Shown one piece after another: positions 37,101 through 49,216 of a DNA stretch of 64,000 nt. The DNA lies in assembly GCF_014633365.1 (NCBI RefSeq), contig NC_068346.1:37883191-37947190 (forward strand). Reading direction: 5' to 3'. The notes beneath the pieces were generated by a model. The model saw nothing but the letters and a program-made list of their open reading frames with translations. It had not been told where the DNA came from and did not search any database. The translations under genes were made by a program, and so were the position numbers. Each line of letters opens with the position of its first letter. Position 1 is the first letter of the stretch. Source of the stretch: Diospyros lotus (lineage: Eukaryota > Streptophyta > Magnoliopsida > Ericales > Ebenaceae).

Positions 37101-40100
37101 AATAGCAGTGGTAGCAAGAGAAGATGAGTGTAACAGCACTGCTAGAGAAGTAAAAGCCAAGAAGGAGAAGAACTGTTGAAGAGATAAGAAGAGTTCCAAC
37201 AGAGAAGAAGAAGAAGAAGAAGAACAGGTCGCAGAAAGGAGGTAGTGGCAATAAAAGGGAAGAGGAGGAAATCTAGCAGGAGAAAAAAGATAAAGGCGAG
37301 CAATAAGAAAAGAAAAGAAGACAATAGGGGAAGAGAGCAGAGACAGAAAGAGTAGAAGGAGAAGAACAACAAGGAGGAGGAGGAGGAGAAGAAAACGAGA
37401 GGAAGGATTCTTCATCGGCCAAAGAATCCTAGTCAGTGAAGGACACAAATTTTGTTTCCTGACTAGTTTCTTGAGGAATCTAAATCTTAGATGGAGCAGA
37501 AATTAGGAGGGATCTAAATCTGGCCAGATCTTGGAGAACCAAATTTAGAGGATCCCTTCTCCAGCTGAGAACTCAAATCTGGCTTCTCAGCGGAAGAACC
37601 CATGTTTCCAACAAAGAAGGCAAGGAAGAAGAAGAAGATTGATGCTAGCAAATAAGGAAGAAGAAGATTGATACCGGAAGAAGAAGAAGAAGAAGACTGG
37701 TGAAGAAGCAGAAGATGAAGATTGGTGCCAACTAAGAGCAAAGAAGCCTGTTAGCTCAAAAAAAAAAAGTGCCCTTTCCTAGATTCAAACAGGTGAATTC
37801 TGAAATTGGTGGTGCAAATTCTTCTTTCAACAAAATGACCTGTTTTTGCTCAAAATTATTGAAATATGTTCGCTTTTTCCCAAAAAAAAAGAATACCTAA
37901 CCAAATGGCAGTTTCTATTTTTTTTCCAAAATTTTGAAAATGGAAAGAGAAAACAGAAAATGGAAGAGATTTCAAACAGGCCCTTGACTGTATTCTATCT
38001 CCAAACTCATCATTTCATTTAACATGAATAAACTATACCGATAGGCTCGATTAGACTTCTAAAACACCTAAAACTCTTCCAACACTAGTCCCACCTGAAA
38101 TAATAATCTCACAAGAACTTAAAAGCACATAAAACTAATAACCAACTTTGTTGTTTTTACATCCCAAACATCTGGATTCCATCACCTATAAATAAGGGCA
38201 ATACATAACTTAAACAATTGAGATGATGCCTATTATGGATGGAATGGCTAAGGATAAATCTGGCCTGCGTTTAAGACACTTTAACAAAAGCAATGAATAC
38301 TCCAGTTACTTATCAGTGGTTTTATAGTTTTAGTACTGGCTACAGTAAAATAATGCATCTTTAGTTCTGTCTGCCTAACCAGGGAAATGTACTAGGAAAT
38401 TGGTAAGTGCACTACAGGATATGGGCAGAGAAAGGGAATATTTGTCATAGCACAATAGTTGCAGATCCCCCTGGAAAACCTCTACAATGAGTCACTAACA
38501 AAAGTATAAGCAGATTTCTGTTGAAAGGTGAAAAGTCATCTCGATGGTTAATAACACAGACAGGAAAGTGTGGAGATGACTTATTAAGAAAATTTAGCCA
38601 GAAGCAGCTATAAGGAGGATCATATAACATATAACAAAGATGCATTTTTCCTGAAGCTCAAAGAGTGATAACTTGGAGAATCTATTTGGTTCTTGCAATT
38701 TAAGATTGCATAAGTACTTGATTTAATCAAATATGATTGCAATGTCCTCAGTACACATGTGAATAATGTTTGAGTCTGAATATTTGACATAAAGGGAAAT
38801 GTGTTAAATCTTCCAATGCTAATTATCAACAGAAAGGTTGTTGACCTTATAAGATTCCGATTCCAATATGGCCTCCCAAAACCGCCAACATCCATTTCAA
38901 GGCCATCAAGGAAGACAAGTGCATTCAGTGACCATTTTAGTAACCAGCTTCCCATATCCACAACCTCAATTCCTTGTAAATTTGCCAACAATGAGGCCAT
39001 CATAGTAATAATTATTTATCCAATTATTTCCTCCAACAATGTCAAATAGAGTCTACAATCTAATGGATGATAAATCTGACCTTAACAGGAGGTAAATCAC
39101 GTTGGAAGATAAATGTAACCTTGACCGAAGGTAAAACACATGATTTCTTATTATATGCCACAATAAACATAGAAATTAACTTGTGAATACTTCTGCTTAA
39201 AACAAGTTTACAAAGCTCTTTTGCAATGGAAGTTAATGAAGAATTCAATATCTTGCAATGCCACCAGTACCGTGATATAAGAAAGAGTAATCTAAAACTA
39301 ACCACATAAACCAAAGTTTAAGACTCCCTAATCAAATCTGAACATATGGAAAATATGACTTTGTCTTGTTACCATACAAATTAACCTTAATTTTCAAATA
39401 TGCAATATGAAATGCACCACCTCTTGACATACCTGGCTCTCCAGCACTGGAAGTATGACTAAGAGAGGGACAACTGCTATGTCCTGCAAATATCAAGCAG
39501 CAGGGATCACCAATGATGCAGTTTGCATGACCAGCCTAGCCAATTCAGAAGAAAAAAAAAAAGTAAAGGAAAAACAACAGCATCACCAATGACTATGGAA
39601 AAATTAAAAGATGTACTTGAGTGCAAAAAAGTAAATAGAACCTGCAGCAGAAGTACTCCTAAAGTTGCTGAGCCAAATCTAGTTGGAAGCTCACCCTTTT
39701 CTGCAAGAAGCTAATATACCATACAAGGAAAGCACAAAGAACTATATAAATTTTTGTAGCAAGCTACCAGTTTTGCTTGGACATTCTATATGTTTATAGT
39801 TTACATATGGCAAGCTGAAAATTGACAAGTGCAATGTTGGAATACTAAAACCAACTTATTTACTTTACTCAGTCACCTTTCAATAATCAAAATTAGAATA
39901 CCTGCAGAACAAAAGCTGAAGAAGACAGCGAGAGAGCTGCACCAATCACTATTGCTTCATCAACACTTCTGATGTTCACCTACAGTTCTTCCAAACAAGT
40001 CACTATTAAATGATATTGATGGATATATAAACAAACACAAGCAACATGGTGCCATAGAACTGCATGGCATTCTGTAACAGCAGTGCCAACACACCCAGTT

Positions 40101-43100
40101 ACCGTGTCTCCCTCTCTCATTTGCATAATCTATGGAGCAAAACCCTCCCTCCCTCTCTCATTTTCATAACCAATGGAAGCAAAATCATCATTTAATTTAG
40201 GTATTCTCATGATGCTCATCAACCATACACTAATCTTGCTACACATACATAGACACAGAACCAACAAAATCATGCTGCCCAAAAATACTAAGTACTTGAT
40301 AAATATAACAGCAGCAACAGCAACAAAAAAAGGATTTGTTAGAAATCCAGAAATATCTCCTAAAATTGTTTCCTTCCTAGAATATATCCATTTCCTTATT
40401 TCTAGAGTTCCCTTTTCTTTATTAGGATAAGATTATGTTTCCTTATTGGTATTGTTTATTTTTTCTTCCTTGATTGAGTTGACTAATCCCTAATTATTTG
40501 GGATTGGCTGCATAAATCGGGATCCACACTTGTAATAAATACCTAGTGTACAGTTTCACAATACAACATAGAAAATATTCTTTTCCATAGGATTCCTTAC
40601 CAAATCAGGCCTTGAGTGAAAAAGGAATTCCAATATTTTTGTTCCAATAGCCCCATTTGGAGGAAGCTCAAATGCTGTGAAGGCAAGTGTGGACAATACA
40701 ACCTGTAAGAAAACAGAACAGAAAAATCAACAAAATAAATATGATGCTGAACATTGTTATCAAATGGTTATGAACTTATTATGCAACTATTTTCTCAAAG
40801 AAGAACTAATTCAACAGGCTTCTCATATTGAGATCTGAAACATATTCCACAGATCCATCAGTCATTTCTGGTATCACTGAATTATTGCATTATTTCACAG
40901 CCCAGGCTTTCCTATGTGTTCTATGCCATTCATGTCTCAACAACTTGATTATACCAAGACCCCCCCAGCTAATACGTGTTTACGGTTAATGTTCATGCTT
41001 CAGGAAATTCCTATCAGAACTTGGTTGCTGAAACATTCCAAAGGCTCTTTTTTTTTTTGTAATTTTTTTTTAAACCATTATCTCACATCAATCACATTAT
41101 TTCAATGAGTTTGCCTACATGGTACATCTGTTAGTCATTTCCCCATTTGTTAGAAGAGACCAGAAAGAATGCAAAAGAGACATTTTGTTGGGTGGGCTAG
41201 GAGTGATGAGCCACAGGCCCACAGTATGCACACTCTGACACAGGAAAAATATGAAACCCATGGGGACTTCAGGCAAGGCCCTTTTGGCTTTTGCAAAATG
41301 GCTAATATATTCTTGCAAGAATGGAGATTGCAGAAGGGTAATGACTGCAACATGGTCTATGGAAGGAATAAGATCTTCCATGGAGGTTAATGTCTCATTT
41401 ATGAAAGTTTTTTGGGAAAGGTATTCGTGAGGGTCTGACTAATTATATGGCAACACTAGGTTTTTTGTCACACTAAATAGTGATGACAGTTCATTTTAAT
41501 GAATCATCTTTGATGGGGGAATGAACCTATCCACTTCTTTCTCACATTATGGTTGCAAAGAACCAGTGGGCAGTTATCTCAAAAGAAAATATCAAGTTTT
41601 CTGGCATATTGCCTTTCCACAGAGAGTTGGATGATCAATAGGAGTTATGGATGGATACACTTAAGCTTCTTTATGCTTTTTCTTTTTTTTTTATAAATGA
41701 GCAAATTGAATTCTTCAAACGGATCTGGTGGAGGTCTAATTGAGCTAAAATCTTCTATTGAAGTGTCAGTGGTTCATCAGGTGTTTCCTATCCTTGGAGG
41801 AGGCTTTGAGTATAAAAAGATTGTGTCCATGAGTTCTTTCTCTAAATGTATCCTATGTCATATTTGCCATTGGTAATTTAAATAGGAGAAGGAAAACCAT
41901 GCCAATAATTTTGAATGTATAAGCAAGGCAGAGAATTGGTAAATTAGCAATTAATTCATTGTTGGCAGCAAGTTATCCTATCATTATTATGAGTGTAAGC
42001 ATGTTTGTACTGATGCAAGCCATCCATATTAGACTTTATTTGTTCAGAGCAGGAAGCTAAATAACCACAGATCAAGCCTTAATCCCACCATGCAGGGTTA
42101 GTTACATGAATTCTAGCTTGCATTTTTATCTATGGTCTTATATTCTATAAGGCCCTTAAAAGTTATCATTCATATCACACCTAACAGTCTTCCAGCAAGT
42201 TTTTCTTGGTATTCTTCTACCTCTTTGATGAATATTTGTTCCATTTCATCCACTCTTTCACAAGAGCCTCTGTTGGTTTTCTTTGTGCATGACCCAATAA
42301 TCTTAATCGTGTCTCACACATCTTATCTCCAATAGAAGTTACTCCAACCTTATTACGAATAATCTCATTTCTAACTTCATCTTTTCTTTTATGGCCACAC
42401 ATCCGTCTTAACATCTTCATCTTTCTTATATTTCAGGGAAAGAGGCTAAAGTTTGACATAAAGGAAACATTTTCTGTTCTTGTTGCATTTGTGTCTATAT
42501 GCTTATTCCAATAGAGCATCAGAGGACCTTTGATGGGACACAATATTTTTCAGTTTTAAGTGTAAAGAGTTGTTGCTGGACCAGTTTTTGGACATTATAG
42601 AGATGCAAAGAGAACTCATGTATAACAGAGCTGTTTTATTTCCTTTTACTGTAAAAAACTGGGGTGCCACATGTTATGCCTTTTTCTTTTTATAAAACAT
42701 AACTTGCCCAGAACATAACCATAGTCATGCATGGGATAGCTAGCATGTGATTGGGATGACAACTAAAGACCAATCACAAATCAGAAATTTTCTCATGTCA
42801 AACTTTTACCTGAGTCAATCCCATGCCGAAGGCAAATTTGGCAAGAGCTTTCAAGCGTGCAAGTGACAGCTCCAAACCCATCTCAAACAGCTGTAGATAA
42901 TATCAACAAATCAATGAATAAGCTCCAGAGTCTAGTTGTTACTGACTACATAAAGCACAATAACTAAATGGCATGAGAGAATCACGCGATTCTTGGAATA
43001 ATCCGTGCTGTCTAATTACAGTTGCAAACAAGAAAAGGCAACACCAAATAACCTGCTTTCCAGAGAATCATCAACCTAAATTTAGTTTTTGATGCCTTAA

Positions 43101-46100
43101 CACAGCAATGCATCATCTTTGCAAAGCCAACTTAAAATTCAGAACTTTCATGATTTATTGACAATGAGTGAATCAACCACTTTCAGAACTTCAGATCACA
43201 AAAATCCCCATATACAAGAATTATTACTAGGTGCATAATGACTTGACAACTTTCAATATGGTAAGAGATGATATAGTGATAGACCATTAAACTAGAGAAC
43301 GTACGTCAAAAGTGTCAAATTAAGCTTAGTAAGGAAAGAAGACCCAACAGCCTGGGATCTACAATGCTATATCTTCTTTCTTATCTGATTCGTCAATAAG
43401 CCTCTCTGCTTAGCAAGGCTGAAATTGTTTGTCTTAAAATTAGAAACAAGGATAAGGCTGCATACAAAAACAACTCTCCCACATCCTTACAAAATGGGAA
43501 GCCTTGTACTCGGGAAGCCCTCTTTTTTTTTTTTTTGGCCATGTTGTTCTTTTGCACGGATTTGTATTGTCAATGTGACTTTTGGAAGTCAATTGACATT
43601 ATATATGCTAAAATATACAATAACAATTCAAATGATATCTTGCACACTTACACAATCAATCTACCACATCTTATATACAAAACTAACCCACTAAATCTCT
43701 CATTATTCAACCTAAAAAATAGAGAAAGCAACCCCAGGAAACACGCGACACATGAATCCACAATTTGTGGGATCCCATAAATTGTGGATCCTTTGTCCCC
43801 ATTACCTACACTCCCCCTCAAATTGGAGAATAGATGTCAGTCATTCCCAACTTGCAAATACAAATATCAAAATTTGATTTCTGAAGTACTTTGGTTAGAA
43901 CATCAGCTTCTTGAGACTTGGTAGGAATATAAGATAGGGTAATAGTTTCATTCTTAATTTCTACATTTATGAAGTCTCTGTCAATCCTTACATGTTTCAT
44001 TCGATCATGTTGAATTGGATTATGGACTATACTGATAGCTGATTTACTGTCACTGAACAACTTCATAGGACCTATTACTAGCATGTTTAAATCTGTCATC
44101 AGCCTCTGTATCCACATGAGTTCACATGTTCCTTGAGCTATGACTCTGTACTCTGCTTCTGCATTGTTTCGAGCAACCACAAACTGTTTTTTTTATTTTC
44201 CATGTCACTAGATTACCCCAAACTTTTGTGCAACACCTTGTGGTTGACTTGCTATCATCAACAACTCTTGCCCAATCTGCATTTGAAAATCCAACAATAT
44301 CCCTGACTCTAGTCTTTTTGAACAATAACCCTTTGTCAGGGACTTCCTTTCAAATACCTCAGGATTTGGTTTGCTGTCTCCATGTGCCTTTTTGTGGGAG
44401 CATGCATGAACTGGCTTACCATGCTCACACTAAAGACAACGTCTGGTCTTGTGAGTGACAAATAGATGAGTTTTCCTATCAAATGCTAATAGCTCTCTTT
44501 ATTCACTTGAGGATCACTATCTGACACCATGTGCTTCCAGTTACGCTCCAGGGGCCTATTAGAAGGTTTACACCCAAGTTTTCTTGTCTCTTTAAGTAAC
44601 TTAAGTGTGTACTTTCTTTGTGAAATGAAAATCCCTTTGTGACTTCTTGCAACCTCCATTCCAAGAAGTATCTAAGTTTCCCAAGACCTTTTACCATGAA
44701 CTCAGCTCGAAGTTTCTTTTTGAGATTTCCAATCTCCATTTCATCATCACCTATGATCACCATATCATCTACATATACAATAAGAATTGCTTGTTGTCCT
44801 AACTTATTTTTCTTCACAAACAAGGTGTGGTCAGCTTGCCCTTGGTTATATCCAAGACCCTTCATAATAGTGCTGAACCATATAAACCAAGTCCGAGGTG
44901 ATTGTTTCAAACCATAAAGGGCATTTTTTAGCTTACATACCTTGTCTGGATTTCGCTTTGCTTCAAATCCAAGAGGAACTCTCATATATACCTCTTCCTC
45001 TAATGCATTGAGAAAAGCATTCTTGATGTCAAGCTAGTGTAGTTCCAAATCTAAATTAGTAGCAATGAACAATAGAACTTTGATTGAGCTAAGTTTGGCA
45101 ACTGGTGCAAAGGTCTCTCCATAATCAATCCCATAGGTTTGAGTAAAGCATTGTGCTACTAACCTTGCCTTATACCGTTCCACAATTCCATCTGGTTTAT
45201 ACTTCACTAAGAAGATCCATTTACTGCCAACAATTTTCTTCCCTTTCTGTAGCTTCACCATTTCCCAAGTTTCATTATCATTCAATGCTTTCATCTCTTC
45301 TAGCACAGCTTCCTTTCAATTTGGATCCTGAAGCGCCTCTTGAACATTTCTCAGAATATGAATCTCATCAATCTTTGCAGCAAAGGCTTTGAAATTCCTT
45401 GATAATTTAGTATATACAACATAATCTGATATAGGATACTTGGAATTTCTCATACAAGACCTTACCCCCTTCCTTATGGCAATCGGAAGATCAATCTTAT
45501 TGGTACGTTCTTCTTATTCTCGACATGGTTCATTTTCCTCATCTTCTTCTTGATTATTCGTCATCATGGGATCTGCCAACGGTTCATACTCTTGAGTTTG
45601 CATTGGAGCTTGTGGTCTCCTACAGTAAACCAGAATTGGTTTTGGGTCAATAGTGTTAGATTCTCCCCCTTGACCCACATCATCATTGGTTTTGGACATG
45701 AAATCGGATTTGGTTGTAAAACTTGAGGGTGTTGAGTTAGATTGAGAAAGAAACGTTGAGGAGATCAAATGAGAGGGCTCAAAGAAATTAGATTCCCCAG
45801 GTTTGTCTCCTTGAGAAATAATCTCAAAGAAACTAGATTCCCCAGATTTGTCTCCTTGAGAAAAAATCTCCCCTTGGAGAGAAACTTGGGGGTAGAAAGA
45901 ATGATCTTCAACAAAGGAAACATCACATGAAATCAGGAATCTTTTTGTAGAAGGATGATAGCACTTATAGCCCTTTTGTGTGGAGGAATAACCAAGAAAT
46001 ACACATTTGAGAGCTTTAGGATCAAACTTACTTCGATTGGGTTGAACATTATGAACAAATACCACACACCCAAGCACACGGGGTTCAAGAGAATTATGAA

Positions 46101-49100
46101 CCCAAGAGGAGGGAAAGGCAGATAACAGTGCACTGAGGGGCGTTCAATATTAAAGAACTTTTGAGGGAACACGATTAATAAGGTGTCACCATCGTCACTT
46201 CGGCAGCCATCGTCGATCGCCGGCCTCGTCGTCTCTGTCTACAACGCTTGTGACCGCCAGACATCACCACCATCAATCGGGCTTCCGCGGCCACTCTGTC
46301 CAATGCTATCGCCGACCGCTGATCGGCCATCCACCGAAGCTCAACCACCGTTGCAGTCGCCAGGCGCCGCCCCTCAGATCCGTTCACCAACATTGTTTTG
46401 CTCCAATCTCCCTCTCCGATGCTCCAATCGCAACACTGTCACCACGGTTGAACTCGTCTTTCTAAGTGCTTCCAGATCCCTAAGGTTTTGTTGCCATTTG
46501 CCACCGTCCGCTATCGCTTTTCTTTTCTTCCATCAGCTACCATGTATTTTGGGTGCACCAGTGACTCATCCACTGCCTACAACACATTCCATCCAATCCT
46601 CATCTAATCAGATCTGGTTTTAGATCTGTTGGTGAGACTACTACTATTCATATTTAGATCTAATTTGCTTTATCATTGTCACTAACGTGAATATCAATAG
46701 CCATTAATATTAATCAAATGACAAACTCCACTTCATCCACATTAGAGTCGTCAAGTATCCCGACTGTCTCCACACCATGAGTTTTAGTACCCGGTCAATT
46801 CGAAAATCCTGCCATACAAATCACATCTCATAAATTGAATGGGAGCAACTTTAGAGAGTGGTATCAATCGATATTACTTGTGATCAAGGGAAGAGGAAAA
46901 ATGGGATATTTGACAGGAGCAACGATAGCACCTCCATCCAATTCTGACACCTATAGTATCTGGGAAGTAGAAAACTCTATTGTGATGGCATGGTTGATAA
47001 ACTCTATGGAGCAAAGAATTGGGCGCTTGTATCTATTCTACGAAACAACAAAAGAAGTATGGGATGCAGTACAAGAAATGTCCTCAGACCTGGATGACAT
47101 ATCTCAAAGTTTTGAAATTCGCTCTAGAATTCGAAACACTCGACAAGGTACATTATTTGTCACTGAGTACTTTAATACACTCTCAGAACTTTGGATTAAA
47201 TTGATTTATTTCACAATATTGAATGGAAGTGTTCGGATGATGGAGTTCTATACAATAAGATGTTGGAAAGAGATCGAATATTTGATTTCTTACAAGGTCT
47301 GAATCAATACCTTGATGACGTTTGAGGACGCATTCTTGGCACAAAGCCTCTACCTAACATGAAAGAGGTGTTTGTTGAAGTCAGGCGTGAGGAAACGAGG
47401 AAAGTAATGTTTTCTCCAGTACATAACTCATCCACCGAGATAGCAGTACAGGGATCTGCTTTAGCTGCAAACCGACATGAAGGATAGAATCCAAAAGGAA
47501 CTTATGGAAAGGACAAACGGTTGTGGTGTGAGCTAGGCGAGGCTGGTGATCGACTGAGGATGAAGGTCGACAGTGGGCGATGGTGGCTATGCGAGGCCGG
47601 AACGTCAACGGACGTCGGAACTTCTCTGTTCCAGGCGTTTAGACAACAACGCTAGAACTTCTTTGTTCCTGGTGTTTTGAAAAAACAACAACCGACTTGT
47701 CTGCTAGAAGAATGGCAGATTGACAGTAGCTGACCTGAGCTTTGATACCATAAAATATACAATAACAATTCAAATGATATCTTACACACTTACACAATCA
47801 ATCTACCACATTTTATATACAAAACTAACCCGCTAAATCTCCCATTATTCAACCTAAAAAATAGAGAAAGCAACCCCAGGAAACATGGACACATAAATCC
47901 ACAATTTATGGGGTCCCATAAATTGTGGATCCTTTGTCCCCATTACCTACATATGCCATGCCACCAACACTAACTTAGTTAGGATAAAATGCAATTGATT
48001 ATGATGATGATGATGATGATGATGATAGTTTGATCATAAATATACTAAAAACAATTTATATGTAAAAACAATGGATTTGCCAATTGACTATCATGCTTGA
48101 TGGACATTTCAAAATCAACCTACACACTCTTACAAAAATCAATCACTATAGATCTTCTTCTTTTTCTTTTCTCTCTTTTCATTTTATTGTAAACAATCAA
48201 AGAAGCTCAATGCATAAACCTATATCATCTGTGCACCCAAGAGCTACTAAAAATTAACAACAAAAACCAAAAATCTGATTGGGTCAGCGCTCTTTGTCAA
48301 TGCATAAAGTAAGGCAAATAGATGATGATGAATATATGTAACATTGCAAGAAAAATAATAACCAAAAAAAAATCTTCGAGTTAGTTTGACATGTGTTTGG
48401 ATTGGGACCTAGGAAAGGGTTGGTTCTGAAGCTGTGTAGAAACCCACTGTATAGCAGATAGTGATTCTATGACCAACCCCTACCATGCTCTTGGGGGGGA
48501 GGGGGGAGAGAGAGAGAGAGATTATCATACTTACCAAGAAAAGAATACCCCATTCAGATAGAACCTTAATATCAGTTAGATTCCTGATCAGACCAAATTG
48601 ATTGAGCACAACTCCAGCAAAGAAGAAACCAAGAATCTGGCAACAGGAAACAAATGGGTATTTTCTCAATTATCACTGGAAATTGATAAATACATTATAA
48701 AAGAATCAAACTAATGGAAATCCTTATTCTTCCATGAAAGAGCTAAAACAATCATTCCATTTCCCTCATACTGCACAGTTGCATCTTTAGAACTATAATA
48801 ACCAATTATTCTAACATTCAAGTTTGGGGGTTAAGCAGTTGCATATTTTGAACTATAATAACCAATTATTCTAACATTCAAGTTTGGGGGCGCTTAACCT
48901 AATAAACAGACATAAATGGCCTTTGACTCGGAGAATCTATTTAACCACGTAGAACATTCCATTGCAGTCTACTGAGAAGACTTTAGTCACCAGAGCTGCA
49001 ATGAAAAGCATGCTTCTCAATAAGAACAAAAAGCAATTAACAAATTGGAAAACAAACAATACGTAGAAAATCAGGATGTGCATGAAATCTCTCTCGCTCT

Positions 49101-49158
49101 CTAATGTATCATGTCATTATCTACCACACAAAATGGAAGTATGTATCAGAATGTTCAT

Positions 49159-49216
<58 letters not shown>

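Larger units (their letters stand above)
43609..47951 (-). mobile_element. Rearranged Ty1/copia element in KEA3 intron 3, TSD TATGC
   Basis: Short LTRs at 43609-43810 (202 bp) and 47751-47951 (201 bp) are flanked by TATGC at 43604-43608 and 47952-47956. PBS (47739-47750) and PPT (43811 onward) give minus orientation. Pol is on the minus strand, but the gag block is on the plus strand, so the interior is inverted and partly deleted. The LTR termini read TG...TA rather than TG...CA. By eye the LTRs differ at about 8 sites plus one indel (4%). Confidence 0.92.

Noticed and set aside
37068..37448. Leu/Ser/Phe-rich minus-strand ORFs that look like membrane proteins
   Set aside because: They are translations of the pyrimidine-rich strand of a low-complexity (GAA)n tract, not genes.
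38620..39003. 127-codon minus-strand ORF in KEA3 intron 8
   Set aside because: No recognised domain, no splice context, and KEA3 exons 8 and 9 join in phase without it.
46183..46623. 146-codon plus-strand ORF rich in Pro, Ser and Arg
   Set aside because: It lies inside the inverted copia block, in the C/G-rich leader before gag; no domain and no independent gene context.
48014..48030. GAT triplet run as a possible CRISPR-like or coding repeat
   Set aside because: Simple microsatellite in intron DNA of a plant nuclear gene; no spacer structure.
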